Source of the DNA: Drechslerella dactyloides
Lineage: Eukaryota > Ascomycota > Orbiliomycetes > Orbiliales > Orbiliaceae
Direction of reading: 5' to 3'
Assembly: GCA_020064725.1 (NCBI GenBank)
Contig: JAGTWJ010000006.1
Coordinates: forward strand, 1,612,001-1,676,000
Length of the DNA stretch: 64,000 bases
Position 1 is the stretch's first letter, and every line of letters begins with the position of its first letter. This document shows positions 35,717-46,756 of the stretch, piece after piece. Position numbers and translations under genes: made by a program. The notes under the pieces are model-generated. The model was not told the origin of the DNA and did not search any database. It saw only the letters and a list, made by a program, of their open reading frames with translations.

Positions 35717-37910
35717 ATGCCACCAATGGCTACAGACCAGCACCGGCCCCTCTCCTTTGTTCGCTTTGCACGAGCTTACTCCAGGCTCAACGATGATGCC
35801 TTTGCGAAACAGCTGCTAGAGTTATTCGGCGCCTCAACAGAGGCCGGGCGTCTAGCGGAGCCTTTACTACCAGACCAAGAGCTCACCGTTGCGCAATATG
35901 TCCGGCAGCACTTGTCGTATACAGTTTACCTATTATCGCTGGTGCACGAAGACAGGTACGGCGGAGTCACATCACTCAATGTTTGCCAGCCGTGTCGAAC
36001 GCGAGAATACTGACATTGCTGAAACTTTCACTAGTCCCAACCTTGGTTACATCGTGATCCCAGTCGCGCGACACCTGATGACAGACCAATATTTACGATG
36101 CAACTACGGACGCCTTGAGCAGGTTCCCAATTTTCCGAAAAGCCTCGTCTCGAGACTCGAACAGCTAGATCGTGAGACCTGGTTTTCGCAGCCATTGCTC
36201 GGATCGCACGTTGTATTTGACCACCAATTGTCGAATGGCAATGAGGTTCCATCCCCCGTCAGCACGGTTTCAAGCTCCACTTATGCGGCTGCCGACCGGA
36301 TCGATATAGCCAAAATTTCAACCAACGAAGCCCCACTTTCTGGACAGACCCACGCCAGGCTGCAGATTGAACCTTCCTCGTACCTAGTGCCTGGAAGCAA
36401 ATTTTTCCGGAGACTAGAGATTTTGCGCCTCCTCGCGCGGAGCTTGCTGACTGTCGAAGAGGGCGCCGAGAGCCATATCCGCCAGCACTTCTCATTGCCG
36501 GCATATTCTTACACCTACAAGGAAAAGAGCTACTTACTTTTATGCCCGGAAATCACTGCCGATATTAGCCCCGAGGAGTCCGGACATCATGTTTGCAACC
36601 TCGCGCAATTCATATCCAGTCGTCCAGATTGGTGGGTGGTTCTATCTAAGGAGGAAAAGCGAACACGGATCTTCGAATGGATGACCTGCTTGGCTGCGAC
36701 AGTCCACTTCTTCCACTCTCTGAAAATCAGCCACGGTGATATTCAAACCAAACGCATATTTTTGGTGAGGAATGGCAAAGATGTTCAAATTTTTCTTGAG
36801 GGATGGCATACGTCGCACCTCGACCCACGCGTCATCGAAATGTCCAAGAAGCGGCCGGGGCTGAAGAGCAACAAGAGCTTCGGCTACGGCATGCCGGAAC
36901 CAGCGGTGGGCTCTGAGAGCCGTCCGCCGTCCAGATCCAAGACGAGTACGCCAGAACCATCTAATGCTGATATATCGCGGCTGCACGACATCAAATGTCT
37001 TGGAGAAGTCTTCGCCGAAATGTTGCTGGTTCTTCTCGGGTTTACAAAAGATACTTTGAGCCGCCAGAGAAGGGAAAGGCTTGAATGGACAAAGGAAATG
37101 AAGGCCCGCGAGGGCAATGGCAGCTGGAACCCCGTGTTTTATCCTAAGCCAAGCAACACCACCGCATCAGAGACATCAGCGTCTTCCGTGGCGTCTGAAA
37201 TGGTGGAGATCAATATGCCCCGCCCTGGCACGGGTCAGTCGAACTCGAATGGCCAAACTCTCTCACCGCCCAAGGGTAAGGCCGCGGAGAGTGCAAAGCC
37301 GCCCAAGACCCCCAATGGCAAAGATGGACCAAGTAGGCCTGGCAGCCTATTCGGCAGCATGTTTTCAAAATCCAAGGAAGCGCCGAAGACCCCAGAACCG
37401 GAACCGCCAAAACCTGCCAAAACCAAGATGTCTTACGGCATAGTCAGCAAGATCGCTTCAGCATCTTTGGCTTCCAGCCCCCCACCCCCAACATGGTGGC
37501 TTGATGAGTTGAAGCTCATGTACCCGCCATTCCAAGGTGGTAGCGACCATATCATTTGGAATAAGCACAGCGACTTAATTGGAAACCACCTTCTGCTCTT
37601 GATCTCGGCCATGTCAGCATCCGAAGCAGCGAATAGGCCCAAGGCTGAAACGGTGTGGAAAGACCTGACTAGGATCATGCATGTCTTCTTCAAGGGTACC
37701 ACGATATGTTGTTCTGCTCACGATGACCACCTGAAGGATGCGCGAGAGACTTTGAAGGAGAATATCCTCGACGAGATCTACCAACGCGGGATCCAAGATG
37801 AGGAAGAAGAGGCTTGGGACGGGATCGGGTGGGACGGCCCCGAGCGGTTCGGGCCAAAGCGAATTGGAAGGCGCGGGGAGGGCGCATTGGCCGAATGCTT
37901 GTTCGACTAA
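35717..37910 (+). CDS. protein-kinase-like protein lacking catalytic motifs (predicted pseudokinase, 704 aa)
   Basis: Spliced model: exon 1 35717-35955, a 79 bp intron (GTACGG...CACTAG), exon 2 36035-37910. Phase 2 is kept and gives HEDSPNLGYIVIPV across the junction. The long frame opening at 35889 starts inside exon 1 in the wrong frame. The protein is soluble. Near residue 313 the sequence KISHGDIQTKRIFLV occupies the place of a kinase catalytic loop, with His-Gly-Asp present but Arg where the conserved Asn should be. The following strand reads VQIFLEGW where DFG is expected, so metal binding should be lost. Downstream is an alpha-helical C-lobe-like part (DIKCLGEVFAEMLLVLLG), then a long Pro/Ser/Lys linker (about 460-570) and a conserved C-terminal helix bundle ending with an acidic stretch (QDEEEEAWDGIGWDG). 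Probable role: regulatory or scaffold protein. The start could also be the second ATG at 35726. Confidence 0.85.
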
Positions 37911-38860
37911 GATTTTTCACATCTCACATCCTTTTACATGGGCTTGTGAAACCCGCTGACGGGGCGGTGAACGGTAACCTACGTGTGCACGCGGGCACAT
38001 TCCGATAAACCGGTACCGACGCTGCGATTTTTTAGCTACATTTTAATGCATGAGTTTCCTATGATTGATTTTCTCTCTTTTTTGGTCTCCTCTCTCCTCA
38101 TCTTCTTTCGACCGGTTTACGATTTCGCCTTACCTTTTGGCACTTGTCTGCTCCTGATTATCTTTCATTGGTCGGATCTATGCTAGCTTAGCCTTGCGAC
38201 TGCTTAAAGCTTTCATGTTTCATTCTCTTGGTATCATCTATCGGAACTTTGTGGGTTTTTGCTTGGGCTATCTAAAATTGGGGTTTGTATAGGCTTACAG
38301 GTCTGGAGGAATAAGTTGTCTTGAGTTCTCATTTGTTTTTATTATTGTTTTCCTTTTTTTTGTACGCCCAGCTCAGTCTGGCTGAATCGAGATTGTTCAT
38401 TCACTCTCAATGTTTTAGTTTTGTCCATGAGCACATATATTTGGTAGTATAATATTATGGTACATAGAAGAAATATAGCAGCACTTCACGATTATGAACT
38501 TCGTCTTGGGCGACCGTTTTCCGAGCCAAATTATCAATATGGTATCCTATTTGACAGAAAAATCGTGCACGCGTTCGCTAGTTACAATGTCAAGCCGAGC
38601 TATGACGCGGAGGCTGTGACGCGGGACCTAGACCGGAGACTTTAAACCGTGCTCCTTGAACAGAGCAATAACCTAGGCCTAATCAGCGACAGTGCTGCGC
38701 TCGAGCCGGCCGCCTTGATCGCAGAGGCAACCTTAGAACGCCATGCCGTCCGTAGCTTCAGGCCGATCTTTACTATCTAATTTCGAGTTTCTTTTTTTTG
38801 TCGTCCGTTGCTTCGAAAGTTCGTAAGAGTCCGATATGATCTTCTCAAACAGACCCTCTG
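37911..38860. other. convergent intergenic region
   Basis: This lies between the stop of the kinase-like gene (plus) and the last exon of the DnaJ gene (minus). It is T-rich and has only a 62-codon frame (38457-38645) with no recognisable feature. It probably contains both 3' UTRs, which may overlap. Confidence 0.5.
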
Positions 38861-40676
38861 TTACCTGATCGTTTGGATCTCGATGGACCTGTCTCTTTCG
38901 ATGTTAGCTTGGCATCGCCCCTGCAAGTTTTATTCGTTGATCGGAGTTATAGTTATATGTCTTTCTTGCACGCCTCTAGCGCACAGCATGCATAGCGATC
39001 GACTCACGTTTGCAAATATTTCGCCGATGGCCATAAGAGCCTTGGCTCTAGTTTCCAACACCTTTTCCGAAAAGCCTTCGTCGTACAGGACGCGATCACA
39101 AGCCTCCCTGTGTAAGATACGGGTCAGCAGTTAACATCAGGCAGCTAGATGTCTATATTGACAAATTGCAAAAAAGACACAGCCCATGACCTACTTGAGA
39201 ACGCTTGTGAGGTCTTTTTTCACAAGACCCCAGCAGGACATCAGTAATTTACCAGCAGCGATCTTCTCCAGTAAATCTTGTTCTGCACCTCTCTCCTTTT
39301 TGATACGTTCAGCCTCTGTCGCGTCCATTTCATCCAATTTGGCTTCTTTAACAGCTTGCTGCGCATCCAATAGCCCCCATACTGTCCTTGCCGTGTCTTT
39401 AGCGGACGCGAACTTATCGCGCGGATAGTACCATGCGGTGCTGAGAAATCCCATGGTATTATACCAGCCGTGCTCCGTAGCCTTTTGAGTGTAGACTTCG
39501 CCAATGGTATTCAGAATATAGACACCGAATGATTCGAGCTTGAGCAGCTCTGCTTCCCGCTATTTGCAAAAATCAGATTCAGTACATATATGTCAGCGGG
39601 TGCGTGTCAGTAGCCGTGCCAGTGCATCCACTGATGGTTCCCTGTTGTAACTAACCTCGATATCTACTAAATATCTTCTTCGGTGGTGTCTATCCCCTGC
39701 GAATGCATCTAACTTGGATGCCAGCTTCTCCGTGACGTATTCGACTCGACGCCGGCGTTTAAGCCTGGATTCTTCCTGGAATTTCGTGATTTTGGCTCTC
39801 TTGATCTCATTCCTTTCGAATTTGCGCTGCTGCTGGTACTTCCTGTGGTCAAACTGACCGTAGGATACAGCCTCATCTAGTTGACTTCGTGTGTCAAAAT
39901 ATGAGTCTATAGGGACCAAGCCAATACCATTTCGAACAGTTTTATGGGGAGAATAAGGCTGCGTTTTTTACATACCGCCTTCGTCAATCAGGTGCGTCGG
40001 TGCAACTGTCGTGAATCTGCTATCCATGTCACTGCCGTTGTTGGCATTGTGGAGGTCCGATAGCGTCAATATATCCTGGAGAATTGTATTATCTCCAACC
40101 CTTTTTTAGGATATTTAATCAGATTCTTGTTCTGTATATATGCATGGGGCTCGAGCTCGCGATATCGATGAGATGGTGGCAGACCAGTCTTGGAACGACT
40201 CCCCGGAGAACATCTTTTCAAACATCTCGCTCGCATCGGCTGGTGATATTGTCATATTAGCATTGGATTATCAACTTGAGCTAAAATATAGACGAGTGAG
40301 AAACGTACTTGCACTGTGTCCATCCTGCCTTTCAATGCCGTCCCGTCCCATCCGGTCATAATGAGCTCGTAGTTGCGGGTCGCTTAGGACCCTGTAGGCT
40401 TCCGCAATCTACGAGAATACACAATTAGATTGTCGGCGAAGGTAGAACCAAAAGCAACTCGATCATATATATCCTGCATTCTATATATTATAATAAAGTA
40501 TCTTAGAGGTTGTAGAAATTTGGCTATACCTCTTGAAATTTTTTGTTTGCGTCGCCATTTCCGATATTCTTGTCGGGGTGGTTGAGCAGGGCCTGTCTTC
40601 GGTACCCCTTCTTGATCTCGAAGTCAGAAGCGTGGGGTGAAATCCCGAGCACGTCGTAATAGTATGTGTCGGCCAT
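38861..40676 (-). CDS. DnaJ (Hsp40) protein with DnaJ-X domain, Caj1/Djp1 type (eight exons, 400 aa)
   Basis: Exons on the minus strand: 40676-40530, 40408-40309, 40239-40185, 40100-39976, 39906-39656, 39559-39195, 39107-39008 and 38920-38861 (1203 bp, phases kept throughout). Residues 3-70 are a J domain (TYYYDVLGISPHAS), with the Hsp70-activating HPD at 33-35 and YRVLSDPQLRAHYDRMG at its end. Then comes a short GF-poor linker (DASEMFEKMFSGESFQDW) and, from about 150, a basic helical region and the DnaJ-X domain (ESFGVYILNTIGEVY; later KEACDRVLYDEGFSEKVL). It works as an Hsp70 co-chaperone; yeast relatives Caj1 and Djp1 act in the cytosol and in peroxisomal protein import. Intron 3 has a weak donor (GTCTGC) and acceptor (AAAAAAG) but is the only choice restoring the family sequence. 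The last exon is tentative: without the last intron translation would stop at 38930. Confidence 0.85.
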
Positions 40677-42013
40677 GGCTCCCACTAATCGTCGCTGCCT
40701 TCAAGTGCTGGTGGGCGCCGAAGTCTAGTTCCACGTAAACCGCCGATGCATGCAATGGACGCGTAATCAAAGTCCAAGTCAACAGAAGGAAGGCGTGCAG
40801 AGTCCACTCGACGGGAAGTCAACAGCGAATAAGACGGCGCGATCGAAGGTTGATAACGATGTTACTTATGTGAACCCATCACTGCGACAGCACTGTCGCA
40901 ATTACTTAATTATAGAGTCCAACGGCGCATCGATAGCGTGGCCTTGCGGAGCACGCACCGTCGCCCCACCTCCGGCGTGGAATTGCCCCATTTGCAACCG
41001 GCCCTGCAGAGGCATGCGACGCAGCACATGACTACAGACCAGCAGAAAATGTATCGCACCTTTAACTCTCGCGCCAGTCGCACTCCGAGATTGATTGCAG
41101 CATATCTATCCTGTCCACAAAGGGGCTGGGGCTGGGAAGGTGTGGTGGACGCCGCATTCTATCTTATGTATACAAGGTAACACATGTAGCCTGAATCCCA
41201 CTGCATACCAACTCGTGCACTCTCGTACGAAAAATACCTCGAAGCCCGCGAAATTGACATCAGCCTCGCCTGTCGGAATTCAATTCGGATTCTAACCACG
41301 ATTTTCTGAACTGTCCACCGCACCGTCGGGAGGCCAATCAACATGGAATTTATGGAGCGCACGTCAGGCAATTTGTCATGAAACGCGCCATCAGGGCGGG
41401 AAAATTGGTCGGCCTCGCGAAACACCGCAGAGAAGACGCCAAACATACAATAGCTTGGCGCGTTGGCGTCGACACACCGCATCAAGTGGGTCCTTATATC
41501 GGAGGGACAAGGCTTATCGATCGATATTGCTTAGCAGAGCGATAGCAGATAGAGCTCACGGATACAGTGCCTTGGTGGGGATGTGGATAGAACGGCTGAA
41601 ATATCGCTACAGCGATATGTCGCGATTGGAATTGTATCCACTGGCGGCCATGGAAGTCGCCGCATTTAAGGTCAAGAATACCCAGGCCGACTGATAATGA
41701 TTATTGAGTGGACTTTGAAGCTTATCATCCGAGCGTCCTTTACCCGATCTTCTATAGAGACAGTATCATCCCTTGTGTTCTCTTCAGTATATTTCCTCAA
41801 TCAATTGACTCGGCACAAGCTTGTCTAAACGAGCTGGTGAAGACTATCGACGAAGCAAGCCTGAGAAATCCGGGCTCGGATAGAGGAAAACTGCAACCAT
41901 AATTCCAAGTAATACAATATGGCCTTGAATAAAGTCTATAAACTTTGCTTTGGGACCCTGCCCCCAAGCCTGTAATTGTACTGCCGCGAAAGGCTAACCA
42001 GTCTTATTCTTAG
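40677..42013. other. intergenic, promoter of DnaJ gene and upstream region of the glycine-zipper gene
   Basis: No confident gene. The first part holds the divergent promoter of the DnaJ gene. In 41690-42013 there is a CTAAC branch point followed by CAG and TTCTTAG acceptors just before the glycine-zipper frame, so an upstream exon of that gene is expected here. I tested the ATGs at 41697 and 41919 and neither offers a phase-1 GT donor. Confidence 0.4.
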
Positions 42014-42576
42014 TGCCTACCGTCGCAGACTTGAGGCGCGAGGTCGCGGGCCGGCCACTCGGCAGTGGCACGACGGCTGCCCTCAGCGGTAGCTTCGGCA
42101 ACATGCTGAACAATATCAGCAATCTACACACCCAAGACCAGATCGTGGATATGGCAGCGCCATTTTTTCCAACGAGCACCGACCGCGGGATGGCAGCGCT
42201 GACTCAATTCGTCTTTGGAGTGATCAATAGCTGGGACGATATTAAGAAAGTTCTCGTCGACAAGGGGGTCGAGTTCCTGATCAAAGGCATCGATAAGGCA
42301 TGGCAGGCTGTAAAAAATGCCGCAACGGAGTTCTGGAATTGGTTGTCTGTGAACTGGAATCTCGTCATCGAGATTGCGATGACTCTGGTGGGCAGCGTTG
42401 TTGGCGGCATGGCCGGCGGCTTCGCGGGAACGATTGCAGGCGCAGAAGTTGGGCTGTTGGTCGGCGGACCAGTTGGAGCTGTGGTCGGCGCGGGTGTCGG
42501 CTCACTCCTTGCCTCCTTCGGTGGCGCGACTATCGGCGGCGAAATCGGTGGAGCAATTGGGCGTGCCATGCGTTAA
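42014..42576 (+). CDS. glycine-zipper membrane-associated protein, 5' end unresolved (at least 157 aa)
   Basis: The open frame runs from a probable splice acceptor (TTCTTAG, ending at 42013, with CTAAC upstream) to a stop at 42576. The first ATG in frame is at 42103, giving 157 residues; 29 further codons upstream are open and probably belong to the protein. From 42103 the order is: an amphipathic helical part (residues 1-75), an aromatic segment (ATEFWNWLSVNWNLV, 74-88), a hydrophobic helix (IEIAMTLVGSVVGG), and a long glycine zipper to residue 153 (GGMAGGFAGTIAGAEVG, GGPVGAVVGAGVG, GGATIGGEIGGAIG). GxxxG arrays of this kind pack membrane helices and occur in oligomerising or pore-forming proteins. 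There is no signal peptide in the visible part. The next gene on the strand is a BCS1-like ATPase. Alternatively it is a 5'-truncated remnant. Confidence 0.6.
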
Positions 42577-43173
42577 GTCGATGGATGCACGTTCACATAG
42601 TTACATTTTGCTTTATGGCCGAAGACGCATGCTTTGCAAACAATATCTAGGATATGATCGAGCTCTTCTAACGCTGGGCTGGTAATATTGGTTATCGCGC
42701 TTAAATTTCGAAGCAACTTCAAAGCCTCAGAATCACAATTGATTATTAATCTGGCTTCTTTCCTGGGGACGTAAGTCCTTCTTCACCGATGTGATATTAA
42801 GTAGCGGTCATGGCCTGCGTTAGCAAGTTTTGGAAATATAAATGGTTCCCAGATATAAAAGTTCTAGTTCGCAACTGGTCCTTAGAAAGTTACGATGCGA
42901 CCGAGCTGTCGATGCGCGATCTGAACTTTTGATATGGCTGTAGCGTAGGACTGGTGAGTGACCCTAGGCTGCACAGCTGTTGCATCTGGCAATTAGCTGC
43001 ATGCACGTCTGATTCCGTCAACCTGTGCATGCTCGACGAGATTCTTTCCGTACATGTGACTTGATTCATCAGTAACTTCCAGATCGAGTTCTGCCAGCAG
43101 TTTGCAAATGCGATACCCCAGTCAGCTGCCATGGCACAGTAGTCTCGGGGACGTTGCCATCCCTCCGAGAGCA

Positions 43174-43206
43174 CATGGCCACAGTCCAGGCATGGCCACA
43201 GTCCAG
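43174..43206. repeat. tandem duplication of a 16 bp motif
   Basis: CATGGCCACAGTCCAG occurs at 43174-43189 and again at 43191-43206, separated by one G. Both copies are perfect. Confidence 0.9.
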
Positions 43207-44222
43207 TCGGACAGATCCGGTTAAGGCTAGACAGACTCACGCCTCAAGTTATCGAGATTCGAAAGACTCATCCCAAGCCTGAGGCGTCTGCATGCATACG
43301 CATTCCACCACACCCACTGGATTCACCGTCAATGCCGTGCCGGCTAAATTACTTCTTTCGCAGTCTGTCGCAGAACCCCAAATCCTCGTCTAGAATCGGG
43401 CCTACCGAAAAGCGACTACGAAGCCGCTCCCAAGCCTCGCTAGCTTCAGGCATGCATGCCCCTTTGGCACTTCTCGGCGACCATCGTTCGAAGACCGTCG
43501 ACCGCGGGACATAACTGATCTGTCGAGTCTGCCAAGCTAAACATTTGGAGTGTCGGCTGCTGCGGTTGATTGCGTGTTCAGTGATAGAACGCCTTGTCGC
43601 ATAATGTGTCTTGGACATTGAGAATGGCAGCAGGCACTCGGATTCCGTTGGTGTCAAACTTCGAGATCCTGATACTCTAACCAGAACAGCTCATCCAGGC
43701 ATTGGTAGATGCCATTCTCGGGACGCCACCCTTCTCAGTATGCATGCAGCTACCAATTAGTGCGTAGAGAGCGAATGTGTGTTTGTGAGAATTGCCCTGG
43801 CCTATGCGATGCACGGACCCGAATACAATGTTATTTTTGTAAGCTGACCTGCATGACGTACGTCCCCGACTCTAAATCCTATGATTAATAAGTTCTTAGT
43901 AGGCGACCTAATGATTGATTTTGAGTAAGGCTGCAGCCAGGCACGACAAACGTACTGGCCTGGACAGCCGTGCAGCCTGACCACATGCATTAGATCCTTG
44001 AGCCTTCTCAACCATGAGTCAACCGTGCGAATACTAGCCGACGGTTAGAGATGGAAACCCAGCTCGCTTTGGCTTCCGACACTTAGTAAGGAATATGCAT
44101 TGACTTGTTCTCGTTACGTTACACGGAAGCCAGCACATTGGCTAGGTTGATTTTTTTGTAGTTCTCCGAGTCTCAGAGCTGCAGGGCGCTTTTTGCGGAT
44201 GCTTGCATCGCGTGCAGACTGG

Positions 44223-44230
44223 TATATAAA
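44223..44230 (+). promoter_or_regulatory. TATA box of the BCS1-like gene
   Basis: TATATAAA read directly, 431 bp upstream of the ATG at 44654 and followed by a long C/A-rich leader without any competing gene. Confidence 0.5.
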
Positions 44231-44653
44231 CCGGCGAGCGCGAGCCTCATCAGATTGGATCCTGGGAATTATCAAATCAGCAGTTTATAAAGCCTGAACC
44301 CGCCTTTCATTGTTCTCCTACCTCAGAATAGCATACGACTATTTATCATTCTAAACACACTATACCATCGACCAAGCCAAGGCGGCATCCTTAAATTCAG
44401 TTCACATACTCGAGTTCCCTAGACACCTCGACAACACAACACTTAGAGCCTACTACAACGCAACCTTCTGAGACGAAGGCGCTCAGACTGCTTCTATTAT
44501 TATAAACACCAGCAGCCCACATAGATTTAACATCACCACCCATATCTTCTATTTGATTGCCAACCCTTGTCTTTGAATTGATCTCTCACACCGAGATATT
44601 CCTGCGGTTCTGCCTACAATATCAATATCGATCAAGGCTCCATAGCCAACACA

Positions 44654-46756
44654 ATGGAGGCGATATCCGCTGTCTTGCCTGGGCTGACAGCTTCGGCTAC
44701 TGGGGACCCTAGCGAGGGCTTCCCAGGCGGTCAGTTTATGGGGAACATGCTCGCATCTATCGGCTTCGATCCATCATTGCTGGGTACGTATTTCAACCAT
44801 GAAGTATTTATATCGAGGATCATTCAGTATTAATAGATGTACGTGTACAGTCAAAATCAGTGTTACCATCACAATCTTTGCATCCATGTTTGGATTTCTG
44901 AGTAATGCCTGGGAGGGTATAAGCCAGATGAGCAGATTCTTGTAAGTGAAATTCACCCTCCCGTATAATTCATGAAGTTATAATATATTCGGGAAAATTA
45001 TCACTGCGTGCAGTTGCTTATAACGGTTACTTGTAGCTCGGAAAATTTCATATCTTCTGCGACTATCCGCTCGACAGACGAGGCATACGTCTACATCATG
45101 CGCTTTCTTTATGCTCACAATATATCCACCGATTCGCGTTTATTCGGCGTAACCTGCCGCCGTAACCAGATGAATCCGAATTATCGGGAACATGCCAAAT
45201 GGAACGGTCAAGACGCCGAAAACGAAGTGGATGGGGACGGCTTCAACATTGTCGAGGATTCTCTGGGCCCAAAGTTAAAGTACAACGCCGCCCCGGGCTT
45301 CTCGCACTTCTGGTACAAGCACCGTCTGTTCCTCATGCAGCGGAAACTTAAGGATGATTATTATGGTTTTGAAGAGCCAGAGGTTGATCTTACACTGATT
45401 TCGATCGGCCGTTCTCCGCTTGCGCTTCGATGCCTTCTTGAAGAAGCACGGGCTGAGTACCTCCGCGACCGACAGTCCAATACCCTGATCCATACGATTG
45501 TAGCATCTTACCCACCTAACTGGTCTGTCGGATACCCTCGACCACCTCGCTCGCTCGACTCGGTCATTATGAAGAAGCAAGACAAGGAACGTCTTTTGAA
45601 AGATATGAAGGAATACCTCGCCCCGAACACAGTCCACTGGTATCACAAGCATGGCCTCCCTTACCGGCGAGGATACCTCTTCTACGGCCTTCCCGGCGCC
45701 GGGAAGACATCCCTGACGATGGCGTTGGCGTGTGAATTGAATTTGCCGATTTACTGCCTGTCGCTGGCTTCGACCATGATGTCTGACGATAATTTGCTTG
45801 GTCTCTTTGGGAAGCTGCCGAAGCGGTGTATCGTCCTGATGGAGGATATCGATAGTGCCGGTATTGATAAACGACCAGGACCCGGCGGGCGGCTGTACAC
45901 CGCACTTACGAGCCAGGATGAGGACGACGACGACGAGGATCATGCAGACGATATCAGGAAGCGAGAGGTTAGTGATATGCCCATGATGATCTTGGTAGCT
46001 TCGAGGTGTGGCGGATTTGCTAATTCGAAATTCGGACGCATATAGGAACGTAAGAAGCTTCAACTATTCAAGTCAGAAAGCACAGTCACCTTGTCTGGCT
46101 TGCTCAACGCCATCGACGGTATTTCCAGCCACGAAGGCCGCATTCTCATCATGACAACAAACTACCGTCAGCTGCTCGATGATGCGCTCATCCGGCCAGG
46201 CAGAGTCGACATGGAGATCAAATTCGAGCACGCCGATATCGAGGTCCTCGAGGGCATCTTCAGGGGCGTCTACGCTGACCCGGATGATCTGCCGGACTTC
46301 ATCCGCGGCAAGGAAAAAATGACTGATGAGGAGTATATGCGTCGGTACCATGAGAAGCTCAATAAGCTCGCACATGAGTTTGCATCACGCGTGCCGTCGG
46401 GCAAGTTCTCACCTGCGCAGGTCCAGGGATATCTCCTCGGTCACAAGTCTGACCCCGAAGAGGCGATGGACTGCCTTGATGAGTGGTTGGAGTCGAAGGT
46501 CGATGAAATCAACCAGCTCGAGGAAGCAGAGAAGAAGGCGAAGGAACGACTCGAACGTGCGGCGGAGCGGAAGATCAAAGAGCTGCAGAAGAAGAAGAAG
46601 GAAAGGCTCAAGCAGGAGCGTCAGGAGAAGGAGGAAGAGGAAGAGGAAGAGAAAGCTCGGAAGGAGAAGGAGGTGGAGGCTGCAGCCGAGGCAGAGAAAG
46701 AGAAGAGGAATAAAGGCGGCCTGGGAAAGTGGCTTGTGAGGAGGGATACAAGCTGA
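44654..46756 (+). CDS. BCS1-like AAA ATPase with charged C-terminal extension (four exons, 620 aa)
   Basis: Exons 44654-44783, 44851-44941, 45037-45967 and 46046-46756 (1863 bp, phases 1, 2, 0 kept). Residues 1-43 are Gly/Ala/Pro-rich. Residues about 45-62 form one membrane segment (VKISVTITIFASMFGFL), followed by a BCS1 N-terminal-type domain. The AAA module has Walker A GLPGAGKTS at 291-299, Walker B IVLMEDID near 340, a spliced acidic loop (DEDDDDEDHADDIRKRE), and the second region of homology with the arginine finger segment DDALIRPGRVDMEIKF. The last about 110 residues are a Lys/Glu-rich coiled coil (AEKKAKERLERAAERKIKEL; EKEEEEEEEKARKEKE). Yeast Bcs1 is a mitochondrial inner-membrane AAA protein that translocates the folded Rieske protein. 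This protein is longer, and its acidic insert and tail suggest a filamentous-fungal paralogue rather than the housekeeping copy. Neighbour: the glycine-zipper gene 2 kb upstream on the same strand. Confidence 0.9.

Larger units (their letters stand above)
42577..44653. other. 2 kb intergenic region and leader of the BCS1-like gene
   Basis: Two minus-strand frames of 116 and 102 codons (42890-43240 and 43349-43657) have no known domain. A 16 bp motif is tandemly duplicated at 43174-43206. A good TATA box lies at 44223, and from about 44330 the sequence is C/A-rich like a fungal 5' UTR. Confidence 0.45.

Noticed and set aside
38457..38645. 62-codon frame between convergent genes
   Set aside because: Too short and without any feature; probably 3' UTR sequence.
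45275..46063. 262-codon minus-strand frame over the BCS1-like gene
   Set aside because: Antisense shadow of a clearly coding exon with AAA motifs on the plus strand.
46326..46739. Arg/Ser-rich 137-codon plus-strand frame
   Set aside because: Out-of-frame reading of the coiled-coil tail of the BCS1-like gene.
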